Origin: Paenibacillus sp. JNUCC-31
Lineage (GTDB): Bacteria > Bacillota > Bacilli > Paenibacillales > Paenibacillaceae
Assembly (NCBI RefSeq): GCF_014844075.1
Contig: NZ_CP062165.1
Location: 1,550,001 to 1,614,000 of the forward strand
Length of the DNA: 64,000 nucleotides
Direction of reading: 5' to 3'
Part shown: positions 18,310 through 28,053 of the stretch, one piece after another
Numbering within the stretch: position 1 is the first letter of the stretch
Layout of the letters: every line of letters begins with the position of its first letter
Notes under the pieces: generated by a model
The model's database searches: none
Told to the model about the DNA's origin: nothing
What the model saw: the letters and a program-made list of their open reading frames with translations, nothing else
Position numbers and translations under genes: made by a program

Positions 18310-19248
18310 TTGAAGAAAATATTGTCTATACTTTTAGGATGTTCTTTACTTATGTCTGTAGCTCCTGTTACTAACGCTACAGAATTAAATTCCAACAGTA
18401 CAAAGCTAGATGAATTGATTGCCGATGGTTTAACTGAGTCTGAGGCCTCTAAAGTACTTCAGTATGAAAAAATCAAAAGCGAACTTGCTGAAACTGGACA
18501 AGTACTGGATCTGAATGAAAATGACCATATTATTGTTACAACAGATCCTAGTACTAGAAACCTGACTTCAACAAAAGCAGTTGGACTTCCAAAAGAGGAT
18601 ATTTCTTTCTTACAAGAAGATTACGAAGAAAAGAAAGAATTAAACATTCTGACTCATGAAGAACGTATGAAGGAGTATGAAGAGTATAGAGAAGAGAATC
18701 CAACAGTTACAAATGATAAACTGGAATTTGAAGATGGCTCTTGGATTGAATTCACAGTAACTCAAGAGAGAATTGACGAGATTACTGAGGATAATGTAAA
18801 CGTTTATGCTTTGCCTAACCAAAAAGAGATGTCGAGTAAAAACTGGCCTTCGGATGGTAATTTCAGTGCTACAGCTGAACTGAAGCAATTTGATGGTACA
18901 ATTTATTCAAAGATTTATGTTACTCAGATCACTAAAGTCAGTAACGGACAAAAACACGTTGAATTCACTGGCGAAGCATGTGGAAGAGCAGCGGTTGGTA
19001 TTTCTGAGGTAGGGGATTGCACTTTACAGGGACAAATTACTGAAACCGATTACTATAAAAAACCAGAGATCTGGACCCAAAACGAAGCTAAAGCTTCCTT
19101 TAAATTGTCAGCTTCGCATAGTGTATCTTTGGCTGGAGTATACTCCTTCACAGTCAATCAGAACAGTACTTGGGAACAATATGTAAGCATTCGTTGTTCA
19201 TTGATTGGTTCACACTATTATGCTGGTATTTATGGTGTAGGTATTTAA
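18310..19248 (+). CDS. Secreted protein of unknown function
   Basis: 312 residues from a TTG start preceded by GGAGGA. A clear Sec signal (KKILSILLGCSLLMSVAPVT, cleavage near NATE) leads into a highly acidic, helical middle (about 30-170, rich in E and D). A beta-type C-terminal part (about 185-312) follows, with three cysteines (GEACGR, GDCTLQ, SIRCSL) and a hydrophobic glycine-rich end (YYAGIYGVGI). The acidic part reads like a propeptide. With a subtilase gene immediately downstream, proteolytic release of the C-terminal part is an attractive but unproven idea. I recognise no family. Confidence 0.65.
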   Translation: MKKILSILLGCSLLMSVAPVTNATELNSNSTKLDELIADGLTESEASKVLQYEKIKSELAETGQVLDLNENDHIIVTTDPSTRNLTSTKAVGLPKEDISFLQEDYEEKKELNILTHEERMKEYEEYREENPTVTNDKLEFEDGSWIEFTVTQERIDEITEDNVNVYALPNQKEMSSKNWPSDGNFSATAELKQFDGTIYSKIYVTQITKVSNGQKHVEFTGEACGRAAVGISEVGDCTLQGQITETDYYKKPEIWTQNEAKASFKLSASHSVSLAGVYSFTVNQNSTWEQYVSIRCSLIGSHYYAGIYGVGI

Positions 19249-19261
19249 AAAATTAATAACT

Positions 19262-19295
19262 AAGTTATACGACAACTAATATTGTCGTATAACTT
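19262..19295 (+). terminator. Perfect hairpin between secreted protein and subtilase genes
   Basis: 14-bp perfect stem AAGTTATACGACAA / TTGTCGTATAACTT with a 6-nt loop. There is no long T-run, so it is more likely a partial terminator or 3' stabiliser setting a higher level for the first gene. Confidence 0.55.
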
Positions 19296-19319
19296 ATTAC
19301 TTTGTAAGCGGGGTTACTT

Positions 19320-20279
19320 ATGATCAGATCCAAACATATTGTTTACATTTGTATCATCGTATCTATTATCACATGTTTTTCTATTCTAATTTTGAAATCT
19401 GATAATAAAACAGCAGTTATTCTAGCCACAGATAATATTAAAGAGTGGCCCTATAATAATCTAAATTACTATCCAGTAAAGAATGAAATTGAAATTAAAC
19501 CTTTATCGATTGCAATTATCGACACTGGTACTGATAAAACAAGTCCCTGTTTAAAGAATATGGATATAGAAGAAATTAAAATAACTGGATCAGAAGATAA
19601 TGATAGTAAACATGGCACATTGATCACCTCAGCATTTTGTACAAGTAAATTTTTAAACACTCCATCATTAGATAAAAAATTGCTAAGGGACCATTTGAAA
19701 TTGTATTCAATTGATGTTGGAACAGACCAAAAAATAGAAATTGAATCTTTAAATAAGGGATTATCCGTAGCCCTAGAAAAAAACGTTGATATCATTAATC
19801 TGAGTATAGGCACCTATAAGAATAATGCAAAACTAAATGATTTAATTAAAGAAGCCCTTAATAGGGACATAATGGTTATCACATCCGCTGGTAACGACAT
19901 GACACGTCAAAAATTATATCCGTCTGCATATGAAGGAGTTATCACAGTTGCCGCGATAGACCAGAGAAATAACTATGTACAAACAAATAATTTCAATAGT
20001 GACATAACTTTGAGTGCCCCAGGGATTGATATTCCCACATCTTTAATGGACGAGCATGGTAAAAATCAGGTTATATCTGGTACGTCAGCCTCAAGTATTT
20101 TAGTATCAAGCTTGGTAGCACTCCTGAAAACAATTGATCCAGAAATAAATGGAAAAAGGCTTAACGAAATTTTTAAACAAACTTCGATCGATTTAGGCAC
20201 AAAAGGAAGAGATGACCACTATGGATTTGGGCTCATCGATTTTCAAAGTATAATTAAATATGTCAATCAAGCCAAGTAA
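19320..20279 (+). CDS. Membrane-anchored subtilisin-like serine protease (S8)
   Basis: 319 residues with an N-terminal membrane helix (8-26) and no obvious propeptide. The catalytic triad is present: D68 in AIIDTGTD, H98 in SKHGTLI, S256 in SGTSAS. The oxyanion asparagine is N192 in TSAGND. The enzyme is short for the family and looks anchored outside the membrane. It lies 72 bp after the secreted-protein gene and before a lipoprotein gene, all AT-rich. A dedicated processing protease for the upstream product, as in several peptide-export systems, is a reasonable inference. Confidence 0.85.
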   Translation: MIRSKHIVYICIIVSIITCFSILILKSDNKTAVILATDNIKEWPYNNLNYYPVKNEIEIKPLSIAIIDTGTDKTSPCLKNMDIEEIKITGSEDNDSKHGTLITSAFCTSKFLNTPSLDKKLLRDHLKLYSIDVGTDQKIEIESLNKGLSVALEKNVDIINLSIGTYKNNAKLNDLIKEALNRDIMVITSAGNDMTRQKLYPSAYEGVITVAAIDQRNNYVQTNNFNSDITLSAPGIDIPTSLMDEHGKNQVISGTSASSILVSSLVALLKTIDPEINGKRLNEIFKQTSIDLGTKGRDDHYGFGLIDFQSIIKYVNQAK

Positions 20280-20352
20280 CTGTTATATTTTTTATTATTG
20301 ATAAGTAAAATTAAAGATGCTTCATAACATTAAAGGCTCGGGAGGATAAAGA

Positions 20353-20781
20353 ATGGCCAAGTTACGTTTTACTATAATCATAAGCCTAATAGCTCTGGTC
20401 TCTGTATTGCTTATTTCATGTAATGAGAAAAAAGAAGTATCTCTCGATGACTTGATTAAGACTATGAAAGAATCAAGTCTAAACATTGAAACAGATGAAG
20501 TTGAAGTTGCCTCAACCCACTATGCATACAATCCAGAAAAAAAGATGTTTTATTTAGGTTTACAATTCAACAATGACGAAGTCCCTTCCAATGAACAACA
20601 AAAAGCTATTTATGAAAAATTTCTTTCTAAAGCTTCTGAGGTTACAAATACAGGCGATTGGAAAAAAGCCTTAGAACTATATAATGTAACATTTGAACAA
20701 TTATTACCAAATAATAAAAAAAAGATACTCGCCATAAAGAAAGAAAACTCAGACATAATTGAACTTATAAATTCGAAATAA
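20353..20781 (+). CDS. Small lipoprotein of unknown function
   Basis: 142 residues. A type II signal peptide with lipobox LISC (cysteine at about 23) is followed by a charged, lysine/glutamate-rich helical domain. There is no recognised family. GGGAGGA precedes the ATG. It is the third gene of the exported cassette, so a role as an immunity or accessory lipoprotein for the first gene's product is possible but speculative. Confidence 0.65.
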   Translation: MAKLRFTIIISLIALVSVLLISCNEKKEVSLDDLIKTMKESSLNIETDEVEVASTHYAYNPEKKMFYLGLQFNNDEVPSNEQQKAIYEKFLSKASEVTNTGDWKKALELYNVTFEQLLPNNKKKILAIKKENSDIIELINSK

Positions 20782-20818
20782 GACTATCTAATATTAAATA
20801 AGGAGTAATTTTCTGATC

Positions 20819-21861
20819 TGCCCCTTTGTAAACACTTGACGGATTGTAATATGAAGTGCGACACCTACTGTAAATAAAAAATGGCTCATAGCCTGATTCG
20901 TGTAGAATGAAAGTTACCACACAAGCAGGTATCTGTGGCTAAAACAAGGTAATTCGGTCCATTTGATGATAGGCCATCACCGTGGAAGTATCAAGACATC
21001 TTTGAATAGCCATAAGGTAAATAGATAATATCCGTTAAAGGGGCGAGACCTGGGATTTTCTGAATTCCTTTGTATAAGGTTGGACACCGTCTTGTTCTCC
21101 TGATTCGCCTTTCCGTTTGTAACGGATTGGGTTTCCGATGAGGACAGACCAAATTGGATTTCTTCATCAATCTGCGAATTCGTTTGAGGTTATACACCAT
21201 GCCAAACTCATTGCTGAGCATCATTTTGATGGAACGTGAACCTTCCTTAAAACCTCAGCGATGAAAGGCTTTCTTCACTCATTTAAGGCATTCTCATTGC
21301 TATGAGCCGGCATTAAGCGTGTACCAGCTATTTAAAGATAACGATAGTAGTCGGATCTGGAGACCCCAGGAGCTCAAAAAGGTACCGGGTCATCCGCTTC
21401 ATTCCTTGGCCTACGGCTTATTGAATGAATTCAAACTTAAGGACTCAAAATTGGAGATGATTTCAGTAAACGTCAGTTCTCTTTGCCGGGGATGCCCTGA
21501 AGCTCCTTTTCTGAAGTCAGAGAGCCCTATGATGCCATCCCGTTCATAGACTTTTTTCTAGCGATCAGCGCATGGCTCTAAACGTGTCATGCCGATAAGA
21601 GGAATGGAAAATCCAACCGCCTCAAAGATGTCTCACGATGTTTTGCCGAACAGATATTGGTCGATAAAAATACGTTTGAATTCATCGGTGGATGTCGAGG
21701 ATTTTTGACTAACCCTATTGATATATGGATTCATAGATAGAGCCTCACGATCATTCTTGTTAAATGTTTTTTGCTCATGTTTTTCCGATGCATCTTCCAG
21801 TATACAAAAAGTATCCAATAGCAAAGACACCTTTTTTTTCAAAGTGTCCAGTCTAGGGGTA
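20819..21861 (-). mobile_element. Decayed IS3-family insertion sequence
   Basis: Several minus-strand pieces are recognisable. OrfA start: NPYINRVSQKSSTSTDEFKR, then IFIDQYLFGKTS, then after a stop DIFEAVGF and IGMTRLE, then VYERDGIIGLSDFRKGASGH. OrfB: NEFGMVYNLKRIRRLMKKSN, LVCPHRKPNP and TDIIYLPYGYS. All are separated by stops and shifts. Related ends are visible: TACCCCTAGACTGGACACTT read inward from 21861, and TGCCCCTTTGTAAACACTT from 20819. The span is about 1.04 kb against 1.2-1.5 kb for intact elements, so it has also lost internal sequence. Confidence 0.75.
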
Positions 21862-21986
21862 CCAGTTTAATCTAAGTGCTCCTTTTTTTAATTACCTTTA
21901 GTTTATTCTTCCCCGATTTGACACCCCCCACAAAAAAGCCTAATCTAATAACGAATAATCCATTCACTATTAAGGAGTCGTTCCCG

Positions 21987-22619
21987 ATGGTGCAAGCCAA
22001 GAAAGACGAAGTCAGGAAAGAAATTGAATATGCGGCGCTCAAAGTCTTTTTTGAAAAAGGCTATGCTGATGCCAAAATGAGCGATATCGCGAATGAAATC
22101 AATATTTCCGTGGGCAATATCTATACTTATTTTAAGAACAAGAAAGAACTATTCTACGCCGTCGTGCCGCCAGATCTGGTGGATTATTTGAAAAATGTGC
22201 TGGTGGAGACGATTCACTTCGATAACCAGACTTTGTTCGAGGAAACAGATAACGAGCGAAAGTCGGCGCTGTTGCAGGAACAGGTGGATGTATTACGGAA
22301 GTACCGGGATCAGATTGTCATCATCTTTGAAAAAAATAAAGGAACGATCTACACCAACGCCAAGAATGAACTTGTCGAACTAATGATCGAAACCAAGAAG
22401 GCCTACCTTAAAAATCAATATAAACGATACGAGATTGGGACCGAGGAGAACTTGATCTTACTGAACATTCTCGCGCATAACGTAATCGACATGAACCTGG
22501 ATCTGTTGAAGCGGGATATGAGTGAAGACAGCCGCAAGCAAATATTTGAAGCGTTGTATGTATACCGACTGTACGGCATGAAGAGTTTGAACGAATTACG
22601 GTCGAAGACCAATGCCTAA
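21987..22619 (+). CDS. TetR/AcrR-family transcriptional regulator
   Basis: The start is at 21987, where AAGGAG is correctly placed and MVQAKKDEVRKEIEYAALKV opens the typical TetR helix 1; the longer upstream reading is AT-rich read-through from the IS end. 210 residues. The helix-turn-helix is SDIANEINISVGNIYTYFKN (residues 28-47), followed by an all-helical ligand domain rich in charged residues. It lies 187 bp before a broken amidohydrolase, and a 39-bp palindrome of TetR-operator style lies between them, so it probably represses that gene. Confidence 0.88.
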   Translation: MVQAKKDEVRKEIEYAALKVFFEKGYADAKMSDIANEINISVGNIYTYFKNKKELFYAVVPPDLVDYLKNVLVETIHFDNQTLFEETDNERKSALLQEQVDVLRKYRDQIVIIFEKNKGTIYTNAKNELVELMIETKKAYLKNQYKRYEIGTEENLILLNILAHNVIDMNLDLLKRDMSEDSRKQIFEALYVYRLYGMKSLNELRSKTNA

Positions 22620-22710
22620 GGAGCTCACCAAGCGTCACACAGCGTGCAGATCAGATCAACTCCACTTGGTTTGCACGCAAAAAAACTTCATCAAAGATCA
22701 GCCTATTTTT

Positions 22711-22749
22711 TTGTTTTAAAAATGAATTAATAATTCACTTTTAAAACAA
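22711..22749. promoter_or_regulatory. Large palindromic operator, probably TetR site
   Basis: Arms TTGTTTTAAAAATGAATT and AATTCACTTTTAAAACAA are complementary at 17 of 18 positions around a 3-nt centre. It sits about 60 bp before the amidohydrolase start and downstream of the TetR gene. Confidence 0.75.
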
Positions 22750-22805
22750 GTATCTACCAGTACTCTAACTACTCACCTCACCCACACCCAATGGAGGAAC
22801 ACAAA

Positions 22806-24058
22806 ATGAACACCGCTTATGCATTGAGAAACGTTAATCTGATCCATGGAGATATGAACCGCAATCTGCAAAAAAATATGACGATTCTCGTCAATGAACA
22901 AGGTCTTATTCAGGATATTGGCAAAGAAAATGAACTGATCATCCCGAGTCACTACACAACAATCGACCTCTCAGGAAAATACGTGATGCCTGGGCTGATC
23001 AATGCTCACGTTCACCTTTTTGCAGATGGGAAACCGTTCAGCTTATCCGTCAGCGAAGGCATGTTGAAGTTCGCATATGATCGAATCCTGAATACCAAAT
23101 TCGGCAGAAACGTTTTGAAAAAACGAATGAAACGCAATGCGCTAACCGCACTCCATGCGGGTGTAACGACGATGCGTAGTGTCGGCGAATTCTTTTACAC
23201 CGACGTCCAGCTGCGAGATGAGATTAACAAAGGTGAATTCGTTGGTCCAAATCTGCTGTCTCGGAGGCCAGAAAAAATGTACGGATCAATGTGAAACACG
23301 CCGTGGATTGGATCAAAATCTGTGTGACGGGCGGCGTGACGGATGCAAAAATGGTCGGCGAGGCTGGCCGTTTACAGATGACAGTGGAGGAAGTTGCAGC
23401 GATCTGCGATGAGGCGCATAAAATCGGTTTGCGGGTGGCTGCCCATGTGGAAAGCACGGAAGGCGTAAGGGTCGCGTTAAAAGACGGCGTCGATACGATT
23501 GAGCATGGCTCCGAGATGGATGACGAGATTATCGGCCTGTTCAAAAACAATCCAAATGCCCTGAACGGCTATACTGCGCTTATTCCTACCTTTCTAGCTG
23601 CTTATTCATCTGCTTTACTCGATACCAGCGTAACGAAGGTGAGCGCAATCGTGAAAAAAAACTCCAGACTGGTGTATACCTCCATGTTGAAAGGTGCCCA
23701 ACAAGCCATCGAAAACGACATTACTATCGGTCTTGGCACCGATGCAGCGATGTCGTACGTGACTCACTATGACATGTGGAGAGAAATGGACTACTACATT
23801 AAACAGGCTAACCTTAACAACAAGCAGCTGATCGACATGGTCACACGTAACAACGCGAAGATCTTGGGTATAGAGGACGTTACAGGTACGGTCGATATCG
23901 GAAAACAGGCAGATCTGATCGTGCTGGACCACAATCCGTTAGAACACATTGAAGCATTATCCAATGTACGCATGGTTATGGTCAAAGGAAATCTAATTCA
24001 AACACCATCTGTGACGAGAATCAAAGAGGTGGATGAAGTGCTTGATTCTGTGTGGTGA
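22806..24058 (+). pseudogene. Metal-dependent amidohydrolase (imidazolonepropionase-like) with internal deletion
   Basis: GGAGGAACACAAA-ATG sets the start at 22806. The first frame gives the N-terminal strands and metal motif HVH in GLINAHVHLFADG, then GVTTMRSVGE, and runs out of frame after EFVGPNLL (about 23260) to TGA at 23292-23294. The next frame resumes as VSEARKNVRINVKHAVDWIK and continues through ICVTGGV, AAHVES, DTIEHGSEM and GLGTDAA to the normal C-terminus at 24058. The usual stretch between GPxLL and the VRKxV helix, about 25-30 residues with the SG-x-ITGGHG segment, is missing. A deletion not divisible by three therefore inactivated it. Confidence 0.8.
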
Positions 24059-24111
24059 GAGCGATTGGGGCCAACATGCTCATCATTGCCTTTACGCCCT
24101 CATTCAACAAA

Positions 24112-24137
24112 AACATGACCACCCGTTAGATGAGTGG
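24112..24137. terminator. Bidirectional terminator between amidohydrolase and jetC
   Basis: Stem AACATGACCAC / GTGGTCATGTT with a loop of about 8 nt. A-run to the left and TTCC to the right; on the minus strand it ends jetC with TTTTTGTT. Confidence 0.75.
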
Positions 24138-24148
24138 TCATGTTCCTC

Positions 24149-27100
24149 TTACAATGTTCCAGCTTTTTTCTTAATTCGTATCAATGCACTGCGTGTTATT
24201 CTAGCATCGTGGTACACGGCGAAGGCTTCGCTGAAATAGTTCAAGTAATCGGACTCGTGGGATTTGGGGGATAGAATAATCATTTTGCGTGCCAATTCGT
24301 CACGGTACAGTTCAAACACTTTGGCTTTCCTGCTCTCATCTAAGGCACTGTCGAATTCATCCAGCATAATGTAGCCTGGATTCGCGTCAATAGTTTTCAT
24401 GAGTGCAAGGGCAAACAGCAACGAACCTAGCGATTCCTCGCCGCCGGATACACCCTTGCCAACCTTGCCACTTCGGCCCTTCATGCTGATCTCCTCCAGT
24501 GTTCCCCGATGCCCTTGCTTGCGCGCTTTAATATGCAGGAAATACTTGACGTTCCCCTGCTTCTGCTCCTGCATGTCCCAACTGACTTCACCATCGAAGG
24601 AGAATTTGTCCATATACTGCACAAAGCGCTGATGAATTCGCCTTACTTCATAATGAATGGTATTCATCAGCTTTTCCTCCAGATCCTCCAAACTCTCTTC
24701 GAGCTGTTGCAAAAGCGAACGAGCCTCCAGCACCTCCTGGGCTCCCCGGTCATATTCCTGCTTCACTTTCTCATAATTTTCAAGTGCATTCTCATCTACC
24801 GTTTCTCTGCAAGCAAGCTCCAATTGCGTTAAAGCCATTTCCTTCTCATGTCGCGCTTCCGCTTCATTCCATTGCATCTTGACTGGAAAGTCCGGCTGCT
24901 CTTCTGTAATAGCTGCCAATACGGCGGGAAGTTGCTCTGCCCAATTCAGATAAAATTGTTGTTCGGCCGCATAAGCTTGCTCCGCCACACCACAGCGCTC
25001 GCTAACCTGTTGCTTTTCCAGCTTCAGATCATCCAGAACCCGATTGGTTGATGTGATAAATTGCGCTTTTTCCCTTAGTCTTCGGGCCGTTGATTCCAGC
25101 GTACGCTCCAACTGATCGCTCTCCGCCAACTTGTCCTCCAACTCACGCTCCAGCAGTTTAAGGTGTAACTTGCTACGTTCCAGTTCATGCACCAATTGCC
25201 GGAGACGTTCCAGTTCCACATTCTGATCACGGGCCTCATGATAAATGGTCATGTATTCTTGCAGCATCTGAAGCTTCAAGCGTAGCATCACAATAGGCTG
25301 ACTTAATGCCTCTTGCTCCAGTTGGAGCTGATCTCGCTTCGCTTTCCATCGTTGGAGTTCATGAATTGTACGCTCCGACTCCTGCTTGGCCCAATCTCTG
25401 CGAGCCACATCCGCGATCACACCCTCGGCTGTCCGAATCTGATGCAGTATGGATCGAATCGATTTCAAGCGCTCTTCGCATGTATCATATTGCTGATGGA
25501 TATCCTCCAGACGTTGCTCCAGCTTGAGCAATTCTTCGTCCGTTTGTCTGATTCGGAGTGCAACGCCGCGTGGATTCAGCAGCCACTGCTCTTTTTCCTG
25601 CGCTCCCCGGCGGCCCCATGCATCCAGCAACTGTCCGTTCTGCAAACCTGGCTTCTGGTCCTTCACTGGCGTATGAAGCGTATGAATCCACCAGAGCGCT
25701 TTCTGCGCCGCCGCATACCGGATATCATCCAACCCCTGCTTAACTCTTAGTCCCTGCTCCTCCAACACATCGAGCGCTCTTTCGGGGACAACCTCTGGCA
25801 ATTCGACATGATACAGATCGGTTGGCGCCCGGAAGCCTTTCCCATTCACAAACAACGTATATTTGATGGGCTCCAGCCTTTTTTCCAGTTCCAGCGGCGA
25901 AGTTTCATCCATCTCAAGCAAATCCCTCAACGTATACACCGCGAGTCCCTGTTCTTCCAAACTCCGAATCGATGTATCTTGTCTAATGCTTCTGACCTCA
26001 TCCCGAGTTAATGCTTGTCTCTCCTTACGGAGCAATTGCAGCATATCTTCAAGCTTGCGCCGTTGATCCTGTAATTCAATGCGTTTCTTCTCTAGTTGCT
26101 GCGCTTCCAGCTCCAGACTGCTGCTTGAGCCATACTGCGCAACCATCGCTTCTGCTTCTGCTAGATTGATCTCATGTTGCCTGAGTTCATAATCCAGCTT
26201 GGCCGAAACCTTCGTTAGCGCATCCCACTTTTCGTCCGCATCAATATGCGCCTGTTTCTTTTCTATGAGCTCTTGCTCCAGCCGATCCAGTTCAGCTTGA
26301 TGAGTCTGCAGTCGTTCTCTTACCTCTGCTTCTGCATAGGGTACATTCTGAATGCGCTCTTGCAGCTCCTGTAACTGATCCGCTAACTTTCTGTGCTCCA
26401 GCACCCGTGCATCATGTTCTTCGTTAAGGTGATTTACCCGGATCTCCAACTCATCCAGTACCCGATCCATGACTTCCTTTTCCTGAGTGCGTTGCTTCAT
26501 TTCCTCGTCATAACGTTTATGGTCACTCTCCAGCTTCATCCATTTATCTATTTCCTCACCGTGACGATCCTCGATCTCTTCCAGCTTGTCCTTCAGCCTG
26601 AGATATTCCTGTTCATATTTCTCACGGAGTGTAGCAGAGGCCGTTAACGTAAGCCGCAGACCAAGTAAACGCCGTTCATTACGGCTGAGTAACCGATCCT
26701 TCTCCTGCTGCCAATTGCCCAGATTCAGCTGATGTTGATGCTGGTTGCTTTCTGCGGTCTGTAACGCTTGCTGCGCTTCTTTTTGCTCCTCTTTTACACT
26801 CTCCCAATGCTTCTGCATCCGGTCAATACCTGTCATCTCGCTGAAAATACGGAATCGTTCCTCTGGGCGCATCACTGCGAACTGATTCACATCCTGCTGG
26901 TACCAGATCAGATAAAACGTATCCGGGTCCACTTTGTACTTATGCTGCAACTGGTGCCGATACTCATGAAGATGGTTGGTACTATCACCTACGACATAGC
27001 GAGTTTCCTTATGCCAGTTCCACGCTTCTTCGCCTTCGCATATCCAAAACTCTTTCTTAACGGGATCTCCAGGTTTTTGCTCCATATGAAGCCGAAAGCC

Positions 27101-27376
27101 AACATAATCGGCAGCTTCCACTTGATGATTGCCCTTATTCTCAAACACCAGTTCAATCGTTGCTCTCCAGACCTGATCAGGCGGCAAGTTTCGGGAACGT
27201 AAACCATCCACTAGCACTTTTTGAGAAGCCAACACAGCGCCCATGCAAAAGCTGATTGTCGATTTGCCCGACCCATTAGATCCACCAATCAAAACATGAT
27301 CTTGTCTGTCACCCAGTTCAAGCTGGAAATCTACAAAATCCCGAATGCCGCTAAAACGAATAGCCCAAGGCGTCAT
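24149..27376 (-). CDS. jetC: Wadjet SMC-like ATPase JetC (MksB/MukB-like)
   Basis: 1,075 residues. The N-terminal ATPase half has Walker A GSNGSGKST (32-40). Two long coiled-coil arms (about 190-480 and 640-900) flank a hinge-like middle with little coil. The C-terminal half has the ABC signature VSGGEESLGS and Walker B YIMLDEFDSALDE. This is the loop-extruding motor of Wadjet, the condensin-like system that detects and restricts circular plasmids. Its ATG overlaps the jetB stop by 4 bp, and it is the last gene of the operon, followed by a terminator. Confidence 0.93.
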   Translation of the reverse strand: MTPWAIRFSGIRDFVDFQLELGDRQDHVLIGGSNGSGKSTISFCMGAVLASQKVLVDGLRSRNLPPDQVWRATIELVFENKGNHQVEAADYVGFRLHMEQKPGDPVKKEFWICEGEEAWNWHKETRYVVGDSTNHLHEYRHQLQHKYKVDPDTFYLIWYQQDVNQFAVMRPEERFRIFSEMTGIDRMQKHWESVKEEQKEAQQALQTAESNQHQHQLNLGNWQQEKDRLLSRNERRLLGLRLTLTASATLREKYEQEYLRLKDKLEEIEDRHGEEIDKWMKLESDHKRYDEEMKQRTQEKEVMDRVLDELEIRVNHLNEEHDARVLEHRKLADQLQELQERIQNVPYAEAEVRERLQTHQAELDRLEQELIEKKQAHIDADEKWDALTKVSAKLDYELRQHEINLAEAEAMVAQYGSSSSLELEAQQLEKKRIELQDQRRKLEDMLQLLRKERQALTRDEVRSIRQDTSIRSLEEQGLAVYTLRDLLEMDETSPLELEKRLEPIKYTLFVNGKGFRAPTDLYHVELPEVVPERALDVLEEQGLRVKQGLDDIRYAAAQKALWWIHTLHTPVKDQKPGLQNGQLLDAWGRRGAQEKEQWLLNPRGVALRIRQTDEELLKLEQRLEDIHQQYDTCEERLKSIRSILHQIRTAEGVIADVARRDWAKQESERTIHELQRWKAKRDQLQLEQEALSQPIVMLRLKLQMLQEYMTIYHEARDQNVELERLRQLVHELERSKLHLKLLERELEDKLAESDQLERTLESTARRLREKAQFITSTNRVLDDLKLEKQQVSERCGVAEQAYAAEQQFYLNWAEQLPAVLAAITEEQPDFPVKMQWNEAEARHEKEMALTQLELACRETVDENALENYEKVKQEYDRGAQEVLEARSLLQQLEESLEDLEEKLMNTIHYEVRRIHQRFVQYMDKFSFDGEVSWDMQEQKQGNVKYFLHIKARKQGHRGTLEEISMKGRSGKVGKGVSGGEESLGSLLFALALMKTIDANPGYIMLDEFDSALDESRKAKVFELYRDELARKMIILSPKSHESDYLNYFSEAFAVYHDARITRSALIRIKKKAGTL

Positions 27377-28053
27377 GAGTCTTCACCCGCCGTCAAGTTG
27401 TAACGTTTAAAAAATCTCAACACATCATCCATATGAAGCTTTTGGGAATGGCTGAATTCAGCGAACCTTTTTAAATACGAATCTGAGAACAAACGACTTC
27501 CGATCGTTGTCAGCGCGTACGCTTCCTCGTTGGAGGGATTCTCGTATTTCACAACTGCCCCGAGTTTCATCAGCGCATCCAGGTTCATCAGAATTTTACG
27601 CCGCACGTCCAGCGATTCATGCCCGAAGGCTTCGAGCAACTGAGCAAATAACGTATATTCATTCTGTAAAACCTCCTGATGATAAAAAATGAACATCAAC
27701 AGCGCAAGGCTTTCAGATGAAAGCAAATCTCTGGCCTGTCTGGCCGGGACATGAATCAGGGCCACGATCCGGTCTCTGCGTTCATCATAGACGACCTGAA
27801 AGTAGCGGCTGATGGATTGGTTTACCCTTTTCAAAAAAGAAACGAGTCCTTGCTCATCCTCCTGCTTTAACTTCAAAATCTTCATCACCTCACGCTTGGA
27901 CAATCCGAAACTGTCACTTCGCACGGATGCGGAAGAAGAAAACATAATCTGCACAAACGCATATTCCTCATCCGGGCTCAGTACCGCGGTCAGTCGTTCC
28001 ATTGCCCCCAATGGAAGCTGACTGTGTGTCTCCTCCAGTTCGTCGAACGGCAT
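27373..28053 (-). CDS. jetB: Wadjet JetB (MksE/MukE-like kite protein)
   Basis: 226 residues, mostly helical with tandem winged-helix character (SLDVRRKILMNLDALMKLGA and ALTTIGSRLFSD as late winged-helix elements). It is placed by size, fold pattern and position between jetA and jetC. The start at 28053 has a strong GGAAGGGG site, giving an unusually long 86-bp overlap with the jetA reading frame. It probably bridges JetA and the SMC heads in the complex. Confidence 0.85.
   Translation of the reverse strand: MPFDELEETHSQLPLGAMERLTAVLSPDEEYAFVQIMFSSSASVRSDSFGLSKREVMKILKLKQEDEQGLVSFLKRVNQSISRYFQVVYDERRDRIVALIHVPARQARDLLSSESLALLMFIFYHQEVLQNEYTLFAQLLEAFGHESLDVRRKILMNLDALMKLGAVVKYENPSNEEAYALTTIGSRLFSDSYLKRFAEFSHSQKLHMDDVLRFFKRYNLTAGEDS

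Noticed and set aside
22630..22690. GCGTGCA / TGCACGC hairpin after the TetR gene as a terminator
   Set aside because: It is followed by an A-run, not a T-run, in the direction of transcription; only its reverse would have T's, and those come before the stem.
12833..24058. Prophage as explanation for the island
   Set aside because: No integrase, terminase, portal, capsid or lysis genes were seen; the XRE gene alone is not enough.
25306..25750. Long plus-strand frames inside jetC
   Set aside because: Antisense shadows of a clearly coding coiled-coil gene, without ribosome sites.
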